Of a stretch of DNA of 64,000 nucleotides, positions 18,730-29,665 are shown one piece after another. The stretch lies in NCBI GenBank assembly GCA_003215635.1, contig QCKC01000002.1, positions 1 to 64,000 of the forward strand, written 5' to 3'. The position numbers and the translations under genes were made by a program. The notes beneath the pieces are model-generated. The model did no database searches. It was not told the DNA's origin and was given only the letters and a program-made list of their open reading frames with translations. The number at the start of each line of letters is the position of its first letter. The stretch's first letter is position 1. The DNA is from Prochlorococcus sp. AG-409-J19. GTDB lineage: Bacteria; Cyanobacteriota; Cyanobacteriia; PCC-6307; Cyanobiaceae.

Positions 18730-19152
18730 ATGGATGGGGCTCTAGTCAGGGACATAGGAACCAAAGCGCTATTAGCCGGAGCGGGAGCTCTCCTTCTCTT
18801 TTGGACCGTTAATGCTATAAAGCTGGTTATCAGTGCCAGAGGCATTAACCCATTAGTCAAGCAATTTTTCACCCAGATCGCATCCGGAAGAATAGATGCT
18901 GCATACCGATTAACGTCGAAAACCTATCGTCAGCACGTTAATCGCCAAGACTTTCTTAAATTCTTAGGCAGTCTTCAACTAAATAAATACAGAAATTTGA
19001 AATCAGGTCGGCCAAGAATTCAAGATGAGCTAATCATCTTAACTTTAAAACTCAAGTCTGAAGACAAGAAATCAGAGTTGCCTTTGGATTTTACTTTTAA
19101 GAAGATAGATAAAGAATGGAGAATTGATCGAATTGCAAAGACTGTGAACTAA
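18730..19152 (+). CDS. Membrane-anchored hypothetical protein
   Basis: 140 residues. One N-terminal membrane segment at about 11-33 (ALLAGAGALLLFWTVNAIKLV) is followed by a soluble domain of about 100 residues. The soluble part has a helical first half and a beta-rich C-terminus (LPLDFTFKKIDKEWRIDRI), suggesting an NTF2-like or DUF4864-like small fold; that is a guess from the pattern. It would be anchored in the inner or thylakoid membrane. It is followed after only 9 bp by ligA, so the two are likely cotranscribed, though no functional link is known. Confidence 0.65.
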   Translation: MDGALVRDIGTKALLAGAGALLLFWTVNAIKLVISARGINPLVKQFFTQIASGRIDAAYRLTSKTYRQHVNRQDFLKFLGSLQLNKYRNLKSGRPRIQDELIILTLKLKSEDKKSELPLDFTFKKIDKEWRIDRIAKTVN

Positions 19153-19161
19153 ACCAGGATT

Positions 19162-21255
19162 TTGAAGACTCAAGTGTCTTTATTTTCTAATAATAGTTCT
19201 CAACGAGCTTTAGAGCTAAGGAATCTACTAAATAAAGCTAATCATGCATATTACGTGCTTGACGAGCCTCTAATGGAGGATTCTGTTTATGACAATTTCT
19301 ATAATGAATTACTTTCCTTAGAGAAGAAAGATTCGTCATTAATTACAGCAGATAGTCCTTCACAGAGAATAGGAGGTTCGCCTGCAAAAAGCTTTAAAAG
19401 CAAAAGGCATAAAATTCCGTTATTCAGTTTGGATAATGCTTTCAACATAGAAGAAGTTAGTAATTGGTATTCAAAAATGTTGAAGCTTGAAGATAATCCT
19501 AAAACTTCGATAGGAAAAGCATCAGATATGGATGTAATTAGCGAACTAAAAATTGATGGGAATGCTCTTGCTCTCAGCTATGAAAATGGCATTCTTGTTC
19601 AAGCTTTAACTAGAGGCAATGGCGAAGAAGGAGAAGACATAACATCAAATGTTCGAACAATAAGTTCTATCCCATTAAGTCTTCATCTGAAAGAGCCACC
19701 ATCTTGGCTAGAAGTTAGAGGAGAAGCATTCATGCCCAATAAGGTTTTTGATAACATAAATAATGAAAGGAGAAAAACTAAAAACACTTTATTTGCCAAT
19801 CCCAGAAATGCATGTGCCGGTACCCTTCGACAACTTAATCCCCAAATCGTTGCCGCTAGAAAACTAGATTTTTTTGCATATACACTACATTTACCAACCA
19901 ACTGGGAAGCAAATGAAAACGATCCACAACAACCAATTAATCAATGGCAAGCTCTTCAATGGCTCAAAACAGCAGGATTCAAAGTAAATCCCAATTCAGA
20001 GTTAATACATAATTTACAGGGGCTATATCATTTTTTTAATCATTGGCAAACGTCTCGACTGGGACTTGACTATGCAACTGATGGAGTAGTTGTAAAAGTA
20101 AATTCCTTTACAAAGCAGAAGTTAGCCGGATTCACTCAAAAAGCACCTAGATGGGCTTTAGCACTTAAATATGCAGCAGAAGAAGCACCTAGCAAACTAA
20201 TAAAACTGACCTATCAAGTTGGAAGAACAGGAGCTGTAACTCCGGTTGCCGAATTTGAACCTGTAGTACTAGCAGGTACGTCAGTCAGTCGCGCAACTCT
20301 TCACAATGCAAATAGATTGAATGAGCTTGATTTACATTTGAATGACACAATAGTTATTAGGAAAGCAGGGGAGATCATTCCAGAAGTGGTAAGAGTAGTG
20401 CAAGAACTTAGAGTAGAGAATAATATAAAAGTTGAATTGCCACTTCAATGTCCAGAATGCAAATCAAAGTTAAGTAAAATAGAAAGTGAAGCAGTAACTC
20501 GGTGTATTAATGACACTTGTCCAGCAATACTTCGAGGCTTACTTAAACATTGGGTCAGTAAAAAAGCTATGAATATTGAAGGGATTGGTGAAAAAATAAT
20601 AGCACAATTAGTAGAACAAAAAATAGTCAATTCAATTGCAGATCTCTATTCAATCAGGTTGGAAGAAATAGCCAGTCTAGAAAAAATGGGAGATAAATCA
20701 GCAAAAAAATTACTTGTTGCTATTTCAAAATCTAAAGAGCAGTCTTGGCATAGGCAACTTTATGGCCTTGGCATTAATCATGTTGGAGAAGCAAACGCAA
20801 AACTACTTGCAAAAAATTTCCCTAGTATTGAAGATCTTGCGGAAGCTGTTTCGAACAATACTGAATTAATTTCACCCATTTATGGTATTGGTAATGAAAC
20901 TACTCAATCTCTACAAGAATGGTTTGCAAATCCTCTTAAGCAAAAGTTAATAAATCGGTTAAAAGTGATTGGCTTATCTCTATCTGTGAAAGATAATATA
21001 ACCGCAGATACAAATAGTCAGAAAAACCTATTAAATAGTAAAATATTTGTTATTACTGGCAAAATGCCAACACTAAGCAGACATTCAGCACAAGAAATAA
21101 TTGAAAAAGCTGGTGGCAAAGTGAATAGCTCAATTAGCAAAAGAACTGACTATCTAATTGCAGGTGAAAAAGCAGGTAGTAAGCTAAACAAAGCCAAAGC
21201 ACTTGGCATTAAGGTCATCGATGAAGAAGGCTTCAGAAACCTCGTTAAAGAGTGA
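19162..21255 (+). CDS. ligA: NAD-dependent DNA ligase LigA
   Basis: 697 residues with the full bacterial layout: adenylation domain with the active lysine K130 in ELKIDG, OB fold, a Cys4 zinc finger (CPECKSKLS and CINDTCP), helix-hairpin-helix repeats and a C-terminal BRCT domain (about 625-690). It seals nicks in replication and repair using NAD+. The start is TTG at 19162, which keeps the expected N-terminus ([21 protein letters not shown]). It lies 9 bp after the membrane-anchored protein gene. Confidence 0.97.
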   Translation: MKTQVSLFSNNSSQRALELRNLLNKANHAYYVLDEPLMEDSVYDNFYNELLSLEKKDSSLITADSPSQRIGGSPAKSFKSKRHKIPLFSLDNAFNIEEVSNWYSKMLKLEDNPKTSIGKASDMDVISELKIDGNALALSYENGILVQALTRGNGEEGEDITSNVRTISSIPLSLHLKEPPSWLEVRGEAFMPNKVFDNINNERRKTKNTLFANPRNACAGTLRQLNPQIVAARKLDFFAYTLHLPTNWEANENDPQQPINQWQALQWLKTAGFKVNPNSELIHNLQGLYHFFNHWQTSRLGLDYATDGVVVKVNSFTKQKLAGFTQKAPRWALALKYAAEEAPSKLIKLTYQVGRTGAVTPVAEFEPVVLAGTSVSRATLHNANRLNELDLHLNDTIVIRKAGEIIPEVVRVVQELRVENNIKVELPLQCPECKSKLSKIESEAVTRCINDTCPAILRGLLKHWVSKKAMNIEGIGEKIIAQLVEQKIVNSIADLYSIRLEEIASLEKMGDKSAKKLLVAISKSKEQSWHRQLYGLGINHVGEANAKLLAKNFPSIEDLAEAVSNNTELISPIYGIGNETTQSLQEWFANPLKQKLINRLKVIGLSLSVKDNITADTNSQKNLLNSKIFVITGKMPTLSRHSAQEIIEKAGGKVNSSISKRTDYLIAGEKAGSKLNKAKALGIKVIDEEGFRNLVKE

Positions 21256-21285
21256 GTAAGCTATTATGTTTATTATTTCACGAAT

Positions 21286-21447
21286 ATGCAGCCAACAATT
21301 TATCGATGGGTCAAGACTCCATGTGGACGACAAAAATACATTGAACTATCTTCTAAAAAAGGAATTTTTAGTAAAATACGATTGATTTGGTTTATTATTT
21401 TTGCAGTCCTTAGAGATTGGAAACTAGAAAATCAAGATCCAGTTTAA
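21286..21447 (+). CDS. 53-residue small protein with one hydrophobic segment
   Basis: An ATG at 21286 opens a 53-codon frame ending at TAA 21445-21447. The N-terminus is polar and basic (MQPTIYRWVKTPCGRQKY). It is followed by a hydrophobic stretch (IRLIWFIIFAVLRDW) that could form a short membrane segment or amphipathic helix, then a polar tail. The codon use looks like that of neighbouring genes, and it fills the whole gap between ligA and the convergent membrane protein gene, with a 4-bp overlap at the stops. It is too short for easy automatic detection. I do not recognise the family. Confidence 0.5.
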   Translation: MQPTIYRWVKTPCGRQKYIELSSKKGIFSKIRLIWFIIFAVLRDWKLENQDPV

Positions 21448-22058
21448 ACGTCATAATCCTCAAGCACTTGACGGACCGAACGTGTTATTAAAAGAATCAC
21501 AGCTAAAGTAGCAGCTATTCCTAATAGACGAATGACAAAAGCATGTATATCTCCCTGTTCTGAGAGTACCTCAGAAAAACTAGTAAGGTCACCAGCAACC
21601 GAGCCTAATCCACAAAATAAAATCGTGCCCGGCAAGATTCCCAACAATCCTATAGAAAAATCACGAGGTCCCACATCACTCAAACCATAAGCAAAATTAA
21701 GGAGGCTAAATGGAAATGCTGGAGAAAGACGTGTAAGTAAAACAAATTTCAAACCCTCCCGACTTATAGCCTTCAAAGTTACTTGCAACTTTGGAAAGTG
21801 AGCCAATCGCTCATTAAACCAAGATTTCAAGAAAGTACGTCCCATCCAAAACGCAACTTGTGCACCAATGCAAGCACCAAAGAATACAATTAATGAGCCA
21901 AGCCAAGTTCCATAAATAAATCCTGCAAGCATCGAAGCCCATACACCAGGCAACAATAAACTTACCCAAATTGCATAAAAGGGAACAAAAAGTATTACAC
22001 CAATAGGAGTATTTAAAAATCCTATATAAGAATCAAGAATGTTAATCAAATCATTCAT
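21444..22058 (-). CDS. TVP38/TMEM64 family membrane protein (VTT / SNARE-associated domain)
   Basis: 204 residues, several membrane segments. Features of the VTT (DedA-like) family are seen: a GACIGAQVAFWMGRTF motif at about 80-95 and LLTRLSPAFPFSLLNFAYGL at about 125-145, the re-entrant loop with conserved Arg and Pro. Members are inner-membrane proteins implicated in lipid scrambling or transport, with no firm substrate in bacteria. The start is the ATG at 22058. Its stop overlaps the small convergent gene at 21447 by 4 bp. Confidence 0.85.
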   Translation of the reverse strand: MNDLINILDSYIGFLNTPIGVILFVPFYAIWVSLLLPGVWASMLAGFIYGTWLGSLIVFFGACIGAQVAFWMGRTFLKSWFNERLAHFPKLQVTLKAISREGLKFVLLTRLSPAFPFSLLNFAYGLSDVGPRDFSIGLLGILPGTILFCGLGSVAGDLTSFSEVLSEQGDIHAFVIRLLGIAATLAVILLITRSVRQVLEDYDV

Positions 22059-22184
22059 AAAGAAACAATAGAAGAAACTTGTGAATACTCGAATTAATTT
22101 AATCTATGCAAAGAGAAATACTCGTTTTCTTTATATTGCAAGTATTTAATCTTCAAGAGGAAATGAGGTTGCATGATCAAATGA

Positions 22185-24992
22185 TTAAGAAAGATCTATC
22201 AATCTTTTACGTGATAGATCAGCTTGAATAGTAGCTTCTGATAATTTCCTTTGACATTCCGAAACAACTTTTGGTGGAGCCTTCTTAGAGAAGTTTGGAT
22301 TAGCTAGACGGGAAGACAAAGTTTTTATTTCTTGCTCAGCTTTCACCAGATCTTTTTCTAGACGACTACATAAATCAGTTAAGTCCACTAATCCCTCTAT
22401 TGGCAAAATAACCTCCAACTGACCTGTCACAGCAGCTAATGACTTAAAGTCTTTTTCTTCATAAACATCTGTAGGGTTCAAAATCTCTATACTGCTAGCA
22501 CGAGTCAGTGATTGAATATCAAAGCGAGAATTTTGCAATGCATTACTAATGCTTTGATTCGCTGTAATAAATCTAACTGGAACAGCCTGAGAAGGCTTTA
22601 ATCCTGCAACTGCCCGTAAATTTCTTACAACCCTAATTGCATCAAACACCTCAGCAAAGGAACTCTCTAAAGAATCATCAAGAAAAGCAATATCAGAATC
22701 AGGCCATGATTCCAAAGCCAGAAACTGCTTCTCAGAGGCACCAGTCAATCCATGCCAAAGCTCCTCAGTCAAATGAGGCATAAGAGGGTGAAGCATAATC
22801 AAAAGATCATGCATAACTTTTGCCAATACTTGGAGTGCAATCTTCTTATCAGTAATTTTAGATACACTAGAAGTATCATTTTGCTGAAGTCTTCGCTTAA
22901 TCAATTCTAAATACCAATCACAAAAATCATTCCAAGCAAACTCATATAAGCCTTTTGCTGCTTCTCCAAGAGCATAATCTTTATATTTACTAACACTCTC
23001 CTGATTAACTCTTGTCAATCGAGATAATATCCATTTATCTGATAATTCTAGATCTGACGGATCTATTTTATTACTTATATCTGATTTAATTTCCTCAAAA
23101 CCTTGTATATTCATCAATACAAACCTTGTAGCATTCCAAAGCTTATTAGCAAAATTTCTAGAAGCCTCAACCGTTGCCGAAGTATGCTTATCCCGATCAT
23201 AATCAAGACGAATATCTTGCCCTGCTCCTGCTACTTCTCTTACTAAAGCAAAACGCAAAGCATCAGTACCATAACGATCTATTAACACAATTGGATCAAT
23301 TCCATTCCCAGCACTTTTACTCATCTTTCTATTCTGTTCATCTCTTACCAAGCCATGAATATAAACATCAGAAAAAGGCATTTTTCCGGTAAAAGCGCCT
23401 GCCATCATTGTCATTCTAGCTACCCAGAAAAATATAATGTCAAAGCCTGTGATTAAAGTACTTGTAGGATACCAACGATCAAAATCTGGGTTCTCTATAT
23501 CTGGCCAACCTAATGTAGAAAAAGGCCACAAACCACTAGAAAACCAGGTATCTAAAACATCTTGATCTTGTTCCAAATATACCGAATCACCATATTTTTC
23601 TTTAGCCTGTTGGAGAGCTTCTTTCTCCGTGTGAGCAACTAAATATGGAGTATTATTAGTAACTTTACCTTCGGTTTCACTAACAACAAACCAAGCAGGT
23701 ATTCTATGGCCCCACCACAACTGACGACTGATACACCAATCTCTAATATCTGTTAACCAATCAAGATAAACTTTAGACCACCGATTCGGGAAAAAATGTG
23801 GTTCTCCTTTTACCAAATGAGAACGACATCGTGACGCCATTGGTTCCATGCGAACAAACCATTGTGTTGATAACAAGGGTTCCACTGGAACTTTTCCCCT
23901 TTGGGAATAAGGAATACTATGACGATGAGATTCTACTTTGACTAATAATTCTTGCTCCTTTAAAGCTTTGACAACAGCTTCTCTTGCATCATAACGATCT
24001 AACCCCTTAAAAGGCCCAGCAAGCGAATTCATCTTGCCATGCTTATCCATAACTGTAATTTGAGGCAAAGAATGCCTTTGACCTATTGCAAAATCATTTG
24101 GATCATGAGCTGGTGTGACTTTTACACACCCTGTACCAAACTCAGGATCAACATGATCATCAGCAATTATAGGGATTTCTCGTCCTACAAATGGCAAAGT
24201 AATCTTCTGACCTACTAAATGGATATATCTTTGATCTATAGGATTTACCGCAACTGCCACATCACCCAACAAAGTTTCCGGTCGTGTGGTCGCAACTTCC
24301 AAATGGGTAGTCCCATCAGCCGAAGGCCCTGCAGCGAGTGGATAGCGAAAATGCCACAGACTACCATCAACTTCTTTCATTTCAACTTCTAAATCACTCA
24401 CAGCTGAGCAAGAAGCAGGACACCAATTAACGAGATACTCACCTCGATAAATCAAACCTTGTTGATGTAAGCGAACAAAAGCCTCAGTCACTGCTTTGCT
24501 CAACTGATCATCCAAAGTAAATCTTTCTCTTTTCCAATCAACTGAATAACCTAATCGCCTCAGCTGATCAACAATACGTCCTCCACTTTCATCCTTCCAG
24601 GCCCAGGCTTTCTCAAGAAAAGCTTCCCTGCCTAATTCTTCAAGACTAATATTTTCTGATTTCAATTGCTTCTCAAGAATTGTTTGAACAGCAATTGAGG
24701 CATGGTCAGTTCCAGGTAGACAAAGAACATTTTTTCCCTGTAATCGTTGAAATCTGACAATTGTGTCAATAAGAGCCGTGTTAAATGCATGTCCCATATG
24801 CAGTTTCCCAGTGACATTGGGAGGTGGTATTACTACTGAAAAAGACTCTCCTGGACTCCTTGGATCAGGGTGAAAAGCGCCACTTTGATCCCAAGCCCTT
24901 TGCCATCTATTCTCAGTCCCTACAGGGTCGTAGGTCTTAGGCAAGGCATCATCAGCCTTAGCAGAACCAGCATTAGTAGACAGCTCAGTCAA
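22185..24992 (-). CDS. valS: Valyl-tRNA synthetase
   Basis: 935 residues, class I synthetase. The HIGH-type motif is HMGH at 65-68 ([12 protein letters not shown]), the KMSKS motif begins at K556 (RKMSKSAGN), and an editing domain lies between. The C-terminus ends with the coiled-coil tRNA arm (about 870-935). It charges tRNA-Val; a tRNA-Val gene lies 1.3 kb away at 26.3 kb. The start is at 24992, 88 bp after the small gene at 25081-25536, which runs in the same direction. Confidence 0.97.
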   Translation of the reverse strand: MTELSTNAGSAKADDALPKTYDPVGTENRWQRAWDQSGAFHPDPRSPGESFSVVIPPPNVTGKLHMGHAFNTALIDTIVRFQRLQGKNVLCLPGTDHASIAVQTILEKQLKSENISLEELGREAFLEKAWAWKDESGGRIVDQLRRLGYSVDWKRERFTLDDQLSKAVTEAFVRLHQQGLIYRGEYLVNWCPASCSAVSDLEVEMKEVDGSLWHFRYPLAAGPSADGTTHLEVATTRPETLLGDVAVAVNPIDQRYIHLVGQKITLPFVGREIPIIADDHVDPEFGTGCVKVTPAHDPNDFAIGQRHSLPQITVMDKHGKMNSLAGPFKGLDRYDAREAVVKALKEQELLVKVESHRHSIPYSQRGKVPVEPLLSTQWFVRMEPMASRCRSHLVKGEPHFFPNRWSKVYLDWLTDIRDWCISRQLWWGHRIPAWFVVSETEGKVTNNTPYLVAHTEKEALQQAKEKYGDSVYLEQDQDVLDTWFSSGLWPFSTLGWPDIENPDFDRWYPTSTLITGFDIIFFWVARMTMMAGAFTGKMPFSDVYIHGLVRDEQNRKMSKSAGNGIDPIVLIDRYGTDALRFALVREVAGAGQDIRLDYDRDKHTSATVEASRNFANKLWNATRFVLMNIQGFEEIKSDISNKIDPSDLELSDKWILSRLTRVNQESVSKYKDYALGEAAKGLYEFAWNDFCDWYLELIKRRLQQNDTSSVSKITDKKIALQVLAKVMHDLLIMLHPLMPHLTEELWHGLTGASEKQFLALESWPDSDIAFLDDSLESSFAEVFDAIRVVRNLRAVAGLKPSQAVPVRFITANQSISNALQNSRFDIQSLTRASSIEILNPTDVYEEKDFKSLAAVTGQLEVILPIEGLVDLTDLCSRLEKDLVKAEQEIKTLSSRLANPNFSKKAPPKVVSECQRKLSEATIQADLSRKRLIDLS

Positions 24993-25080
24993 AGCAAAAA
25001 AAGATGCGTTTGAACCATGGTCGCAAAACGTCGATAAAAATTGTTTTTTTATAGGGAAACAACCTCAAGAACCCAGCCCC

Positions 25081-25536
25081 TCAACTTTCCCAAGGGATCC
25101 CTATAGCAGAGTCTAAAACTTGCCAAGAAGAACGATCATTAACAATCCTATCCAGCAATTTCACCTGTTTTAATGCATGATTAGCCTTATCAAATGATAA
25201 GGGTGAATCAGCGTTAATAGGCATTATCAAAACATAATTTTCTGCTGGGTCTGCCATAATTTTAACCTCAATCTCATCCACAGTTCTTTCAAAAAAACAT
25301 CTACGCATGCGACTAGTCAAAGGAGAACCCAAAGATTCAGCAAAAATTTCTAAACTTTCTCTCTCTCCGGATAAACCGCAATTGAGAGCCATCCAAATCA
25401 TAAATTTAGCCCAGCTATCGATAGTCCAGAGTGGTTGAAAGCTTTCCCGGTGGTTTAAAACCAACTCCAGCACTGCAAAATCAAAGAATTTTGCTTGCAA
25501 CTCAATTTGCATTGACTTCTGAGGCATGGCAGACAT
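25081..25536 (-). CDS. Small hypothetical protein upstream of valS
   Basis: 151 residues, soluble. The N-terminal half has LQAKFFDFAVLELVL and FMIWMALNCGLSG, and the C-terminal half carries a beta-rich region (EIEVKIMADPAENYVLIMPI). There is no membrane segment or catalytic motif. The start is ambiguous between 25536 and an ATG three codons later at 25527; AGGAG precedes the first with a short spacing. It is divergent from the 90-residue gene at 25586 with 49 bp between them, and lies 88 bp upstream of valS in the same direction. I do not recognise the family. Confidence 0.6.
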   Translation of the reverse strand: MSAMPQKSMQIELQAKFFDFAVLELVLNHRESFQPLWTIDSWAKFMIWMALNCGLSGERESLEIFAESLGSPLTSRMRRCFFERTVDEIEVKIMADPAENYVLIMPINADSPLSFDKANHALKQVKLLDRIVNDRSSWQVLDSAIGIPWES

Positions 25537-25585
25537 CTTCTCCTGAACGAGTCAGACTGTTATGGACTATTAACCAGCAATAATC

Positions 25586-25858
25586 ATGATCATGGATCTA
25601 AACGACCCTGAACTCGAATTTTCCGATCTTGTTTTCGCATACCAAACCTGGGTCATGGCAATCATTAATGATGAAAAGCTCCAAGAAACCGACGAAAAAC
25701 TACTAACTGAAGAAATGACAGAAGACGCATTTAAAGCAATGCGTTTTCTTCCTGCTGAGGTTACCAGTGCGATCGAGACCAGTCTCGCCCGGGTATATAA
25801 CGTAGATGCAGATGAACTTGCATTACTTCTTTTTCCTGAGGATACCGAAGAGGATTGA
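25586..25858 (+). CDS. Acidic small hypothetical protein
   Basis: 90 residues, rich in Asp and Glu, mostly helical; an in-frame ATG at 25592 gives an alternative start. The sequence begins with a conserved-looking acidic helix (LNDPELEFSDLVFAYQTWVMAIINDEKLQ) and ends in an acidic tail. It has no membrane segment, Cys or catalytic motif, so a small protein-protein adaptor is plausible but unproven. It stands alone between the divergent small gene and the 466-bp gap before tRNA-Val. I do not recognise the family. Confidence 0.6.
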   Translation: MIMDLNDPELEFSDLVFAYQTWVMAIINDEKLQETDEKLLTEEMTEDAFKAMRFLPAEVTSAIETSLARVYNVDADELALLLFPEDTEED

Positions 25859-26324
25859 ATAAATTTCTCCCAAAAGCTAATAATTAACAAAAAAATAATA
25901 ATAATAATAAATAAATTTTGATTTTCCAAAAAATATCTGGTTCTTGGTAATATTGATCCAATAGAAAGTCAATAATCCAAGATTGCAAAGGGATTTAAGC
26001 CAGACATTAAAAAGTCCCTAGAAAAATTATAAACATGATTTAGAGATAAATAATTTCAAAGATTGGACTTGGAGTCAGATGCAGCAAGTATATTTAAATA
26101 TCACTAGTGTATGTCACCTTGCAGCCCAATTTAAATCATATGCGCACTCCAATATTATCTCCAACAAATAACAATTTATCATCCTTTGACAAAACAGAAA
26201 TCCACCATACAATCATAATTACAGGAACCGATTTGCATTGAAACTCAAGAGTCATCTATTTTCTCTAAAGGTATATAGAAAAGTTTCGAAAAACAATTAA
26301 CTTTAGAAGGACATTATTAATAAA
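25859..26324 (+). other. Longest intergenic region in the window
   Basis: 466 bp between the acidic small protein gene and tRNA-Val. It is AT-rich with a simple AAT repeat near its start. I see no convincing open reading frame (the best is a 30-codon ORF at 26079, rejected below) and no strong hairpin with a T-tract. It should hold the termination signal of the upstream gene. A small RNA could also lie here, but the sequence alone does not show one. Confidence 0.5.
25894..25909 (+). repeat. Short AAT trinucleotide repeat
   Basis: About five AAT units in a row just after a run of A bases, inside the large intergenic region. It is a simple-sequence tract and shows no sign of function. Confidence 0.7.
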
Positions 26325-26396
<72 letters not shown>

Positions 26397-26452
26397 AAGA
26401 GGACATTTCTGCCACTAACAATCATCTTAAGGCCACAGACTTAAAAAAGACC

Positions 26453-26959
26453 ATGGCTTCAGGACAACAACATGACTATTCAACAAAATTATGGGCAGTT
26501 CCTTTTGGTCTGATCCTTACTGTATTCATAGGCCCATTGCCAGCTCTCCTTGGAGGATGCTCTTTTTTAGTGGGCGGTTTATGGCTTTCCCCTGACTTAG
26601 ATACAACATCTAATTCACTGAAAAGGTGGGGTTTAATCAAAATAATCTGGTGGCCTTACAGAAAACTGATCCCTCATAGATCGATATTGTCTCATGGTCC
26701 ATTAATAGGTACTAGCATAAGAATTATTTATCTTGCATGTATTTTCTCTCTTATTTGGAGCTTGCTTCAGCCACTAGAAATTGAATCTCCCATCAATATA
26801 ATGCAACGCATATGCCGACAAATAACTAAATATCCAGATTATAGTTTACCTATTATAATTGGGCTAGAAGGGAGCGCATGGCTGCATTTGCTAAAAGATG
26901 GAGATCCTCTACCTAGAGAAATCAAATCAATTCTAAATCTAAAAAAATCTATTTTTTAA
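26453..26959 (+). CDS. DUF2227-type membrane protein (putative metal-binding)
   Basis: 168 residues with three or four membrane segments and conserved acid/histidine motifs: GGLWLSPDLDT at about 40-51, and RSILSHGPL at about 76-84. These fit the DUF2227 / YdjM-like group of predicted metal-dependent membrane proteins, for which no reaction is established. The start ATG follows the tRNA-Val gene on the other strand. It is followed after 10 bp by mazG, so the two are probably cotranscribed. Confidence 0.75.
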   Translation: MASGQQHDYSTKLWAVPFGLILTVFIGPLPALLGGCSFLVGGLWLSPDLDTTSNSLKRWGLIKIIWWPYRKLIPHRSILSHGPLIGTSIRIIYLACIFSLIWSLLQPLEIESPINIMQRICRQITKYPDYSLPIIIGLEGSAWLHLLKDGDPLPREIKSILNLKKSIF

Positions 26960-26969
26960 AACTCAAGCA

Positions 26970-27770
26970 ATGGAATCTGAGCCTGACTCATTATCAATAA
27001 AAAAATTTAAAGATCTATTGACAATTATTGCAAAGCTAAGAGATCCAGAAAAAGGATGTCCTTGGGATTTATCTCAGACCAATAAATCACTAATTCCATA
27101 TCTAATTGAAGAAGCTTACGAAGTAGCAGATGCTATTAGAGAAAAAACAGATAAGGATCTTGTAGAAGAACTTGGAGATCTATTATTACAGATACTATTA
27201 CATGCGCAAATAGGATCTGAAAAAAACCGTTTTTGTATAGAAGATGTTATTGAATCTATCTCTCAAAAATTAATTCGTAGACATCCACATGTTTTTGATG
27301 ATTCGGTAAAAAAAACTATTCAAGAGGTTCAAAAGGATTGGGAAAATATAAAAAAATCTGAGAGTCAAAAGCAACCTAGTAAAACACCATTCTGTGATGA
27401 AATTCGCAGAAAGTCAAAATCTCAATCAGCTATCAATGGAGCACTTTTAATTTCAGAAAAAACTGCAGAGAAAGGACTTGAATGGAAATCAATACAACAC
27501 CTAATCGAAAAATTAGAAGAAGAACTTAATGAACTAAAAGAAGCCTTGGCTGCAGAAGATCTCAAAAACACGAACGAAGAAATTGGCGACTTATTGTTCA
27601 CCTTAATAAATATTGCTAGATGGAATAAGATCAACCCTGAGGAAAGCCTATACTCAACCAACAAGAAGATTCTTTACCGCTTATCATATATAGAAGAGAA
27701 TATCAATGGTGATTTTCAGGAATACTCTATTGAAGAGCTTAAAAGATTATGGCAAAAAGCAAAATCCTAA
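26970..27770 (+). CDS. mazG: Nucleoside triphosphate pyrophosphohydrolase MazG
   Basis: 266 residues, typical length. Two MazG-type helical modules are visible: the first carries LIEEAYEVADAIREKT...EELGDLLLQ (about 45-75), the second LEEELNELKEAL...NEEIGDLLF (about 188-212). The acidic residues bind magnesium. MazG hydrolyses canonical and non-canonical NTPs to NMP and pyrophosphate and can lower alarmone effects. It lies 10 bp after the DUF2227 gene and 103 bp before speE. Confidence 0.95.
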   Translation: MESEPDSLSIKKFKDLLTIIAKLRDPEKGCPWDLSQTNKSLIPYLIEEAYEVADAIREKTDKDLVEELGDLLLQILLHAQIGSEKNRFCIEDVIESISQKLIRRHPHVFDDSVKKTIQEVQKDWENIKKSESQKQPSKTPFCDEIRRKSKSQSAINGALLISEKTAEKGLEWKSIQHLIEKLEEELNELKEALAAEDLKNTNEEIGDLLFTLINIARWNKINPEESLYSTNKKILYRLSYIEENINGDFQEYSIEELKRLWQKAKS

Positions 27771-27873
27771 TTAAACCACTGCAGAGGCTATAATACTAAA
27801 TGAATCTGCTACATCTTTAATTAGTATTCAACTAGATTATAGAAAGCAAGAATGACTGATCTCTAACAAAATC

Positions 27874-28737
27874 ATGGAGCAAATTAACCAATTTTCAAAT
27901 AATTGGATTGATGAGTATCATGAAGGGGCCCGCTATGGACTTAGAGGGAAAATACTGGTTAATGAAAAAAGCGATTTTCAAGAAATAACAATTATAGACA
28001 GTCCGCGTTATGGGAGAGGCCTTTTATTAGACGGATGCTGGATGACTGCAGAAAAACAAGAAAAGCATTATCACGAAGCAATAGTGCACCCTGCACTATG
28101 TAGTTCAAAAAACTTACGCAGAGCTTTAATTATTGGAGGAGGCGATGGCGGGACAGCCAGAGAATGCCTTCGGCATCTATCACTAGAACAACTGGATATG
28201 ATTGAGTTGGACAGAAGAGTCGTTGAATTAAGTAAAAAGTATCTTAATTGTATTGGAGGTTCAGCATGGGAAGATCCTCGTCTGAAACTATGCTTCGAAG
28301 ATGGTATTGAATACGTAAATAACTTAGACAATGATATTTACGATGTAATAATTGTCGATGGCTCAGATGCAAAAGGACCAGCAAAAGGTTTATTTAACAA
28401 GATATTTTTCCAAAATTGCAGGCGAATTCTGAAGAGTGGAGGTGTTTTTGCCACTCAAAGTGAATCACCAGAATCTTTTCAGAAGATTCATATTGAAACA
28501 ATAAAAATCATAAGAGAAGTTTTCGAATATGCAGATCCTTTGTACGGTTGGGTCCCAATGTATCCCAGTGGATGGTGGAGTTGGACTTTTGCGGCAATCG
28601 ATAGTCCACGTTATCTTGAACCAATACCGAATAGAATAAAAGCAATCAAAGATACATGTCATATTTGGAGTCCAACATGGCAACAAGGAGCTTTTCAAGC
28701 AATACCTGCTTTTGTAGAACGTGAGCTAAACAAATGA
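27874..28737 (+). CDS. speE: Spermidine synthase
   Basis: 287 residues, the usual size. The decarboxylated SAM-binding motif is [12 protein letters not shown] at about 88, with [12 protein letters not shown] at about 158 carrying the catalytic Asp. The enzyme transfers aminopropyl from decarboxylated SAM to putrescine. The substrate cannot be told from spermine or other amines by sequence alone. Its stop codon overlaps the start of speB by 4 bp (ATGA), indicating coupled translation, and the pair makes biochemical sense. Confidence 0.95.
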   Translation: MEQINQFSNNWIDEYHEGARYGLRGKILVNEKSDFQEITIIDSPRYGRGLLLDGCWMTAEKQEKHYHEAIVHPALCSSKNLRRALIIGGGDGGTARECLRHLSLEQLDMIELDRRVVELSKKYLNCIGGSAWEDPRLKLCFEDGIEYVNNLDNDIYDVIIVDGSDAKGPAKGLFNKIFFQNCRRILKSGGVFATQSESPESFQKIHIETIKIIREVFEYADPLYGWVPMYPSGWWSWTFAAIDSPRYLEPIPNRIKAIKDTCHIWSPTWQQGAFQAIPAFVERELNK

Positions 28738-29630
28738 AACCAATTTCCAGTTCTTTTGCGAAGATATTCAATAATGAAGGTGGTATTTTTATGGGTGCGC
28801 AACGAGAAGCTCAGAATTGCAAAATTGGATTATTTGGTGTTCCTTTCGATAGCACTACATCTTTCCGACCTGGTACACGGTTTGGACCTTCTGCAATCAG
28901 AGAAGTTAGCAATGGATTAGAAAGCTTTTGTCCTCAATTTAAACAAGATCTTCTAGATATTAATTTTGTTGATCTAGGATCTTTAGAAATACCTATAGGC
29001 AATCCAGAGCCTGTAGTTATAGCAGTAAAAGAAGCTATAAAAAAGATTGTATCTCTAGGAATAAAACCTTTAATGCTTGGAGGAGAACACTCTATTAGTT
29101 CAGGAGCAATATCTGGATTAGTCAAAAAATACCCAGATCTTATCCTTTTACAATTAGATGCTCATGCTGATCTCCGAGAAGAATGGCTGGGTAATCGTCA
29201 TAGTCATGCTTGTGCAATGCGAAGATGTTTAGAAGTATTGCCTAGCAAGAATCTATTCCAACTTGGGATTCGCAGTGGAACCAAAGAAGAATTTGAAGAA
29301 TTGACAAATTCTAAAAGATTAATACCACATACAAGAGGAAAAAAAGCAAAAGAACTACAAAATACTCTTACAGAGTTTAAAAACAAACCTATTTATTTAA
29401 CTATAGATCTAGATTGGTTTGACCCAAGTATTTTACCAGGCACAGGTACACCTGAGCCTGGAGGATTTCTATGGGATGACTTCGCTGAAATCATAGATGT
29501 TTTAAAAAGTCATCAAGTTATAGGTGCTGATATTGTAGAGTTAGCACCTCAATTAGATCACTCATCAATAAGCAGTATTCTTGCCGCGAAAGTAACCAGG
29601 AGTGTAATAATGCTTCTTAATCAAGACTAA
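28734..29630 (+). CDS. speB: Agmatinase
   Basis: 298 residues of the ureohydrolase family. The metal ligands are seen in [17 protein letters not shown] and [14 protein letters not shown]. Agmatinase splits agmatine into putrescine and urea; putrescine is the substrate of spermidine synthase encoded immediately upstream, with a 4-bp overlap. Some cyanobacterial ureohydrolases once called agmatinase act on guanidine instead, so the substrate is not certain, but adjacency to speE favours agmatine. The first in-frame ATG at 28734 is used because of the overlap; the family core begins near GVPFDSTTS. Confidence 0.93.
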   Translation: MKPISSSFAKIFNNEGGIFMGAQREAQNCKIGLFGVPFDSTTSFRPGTRFGPSAIREVSNGLESFCPQFKQDLLDINFVDLGSLEIPIGNPEPVVIAVKEAIKKIVSLGIKPLMLGGEHSISSGAISGLVKKYPDLILLQLDAHADLREEWLGNRHSHACAMRRCLEVLPSKNLFQLGIRSGTKEEFEELTNSKRLIPHTRGKKAKELQNTLTEFKNKPIYLTIDLDWFDPSILPGTGTPEPGGFLWDDFAEIIDVLKSHQVIGADIVELAPQLDHSSISSILAAKVTRSVIMLLNQD

Positions 29631-29665
29631 ATTGTTGAGAATTTGAGATAATTTATGTTTATTAA

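Noticed and set aside
26079-26171. 30-codon ORF in the gap before tRNA-Val
   Set aside because: Too short, weak ribosome binding site and no supporting pattern.
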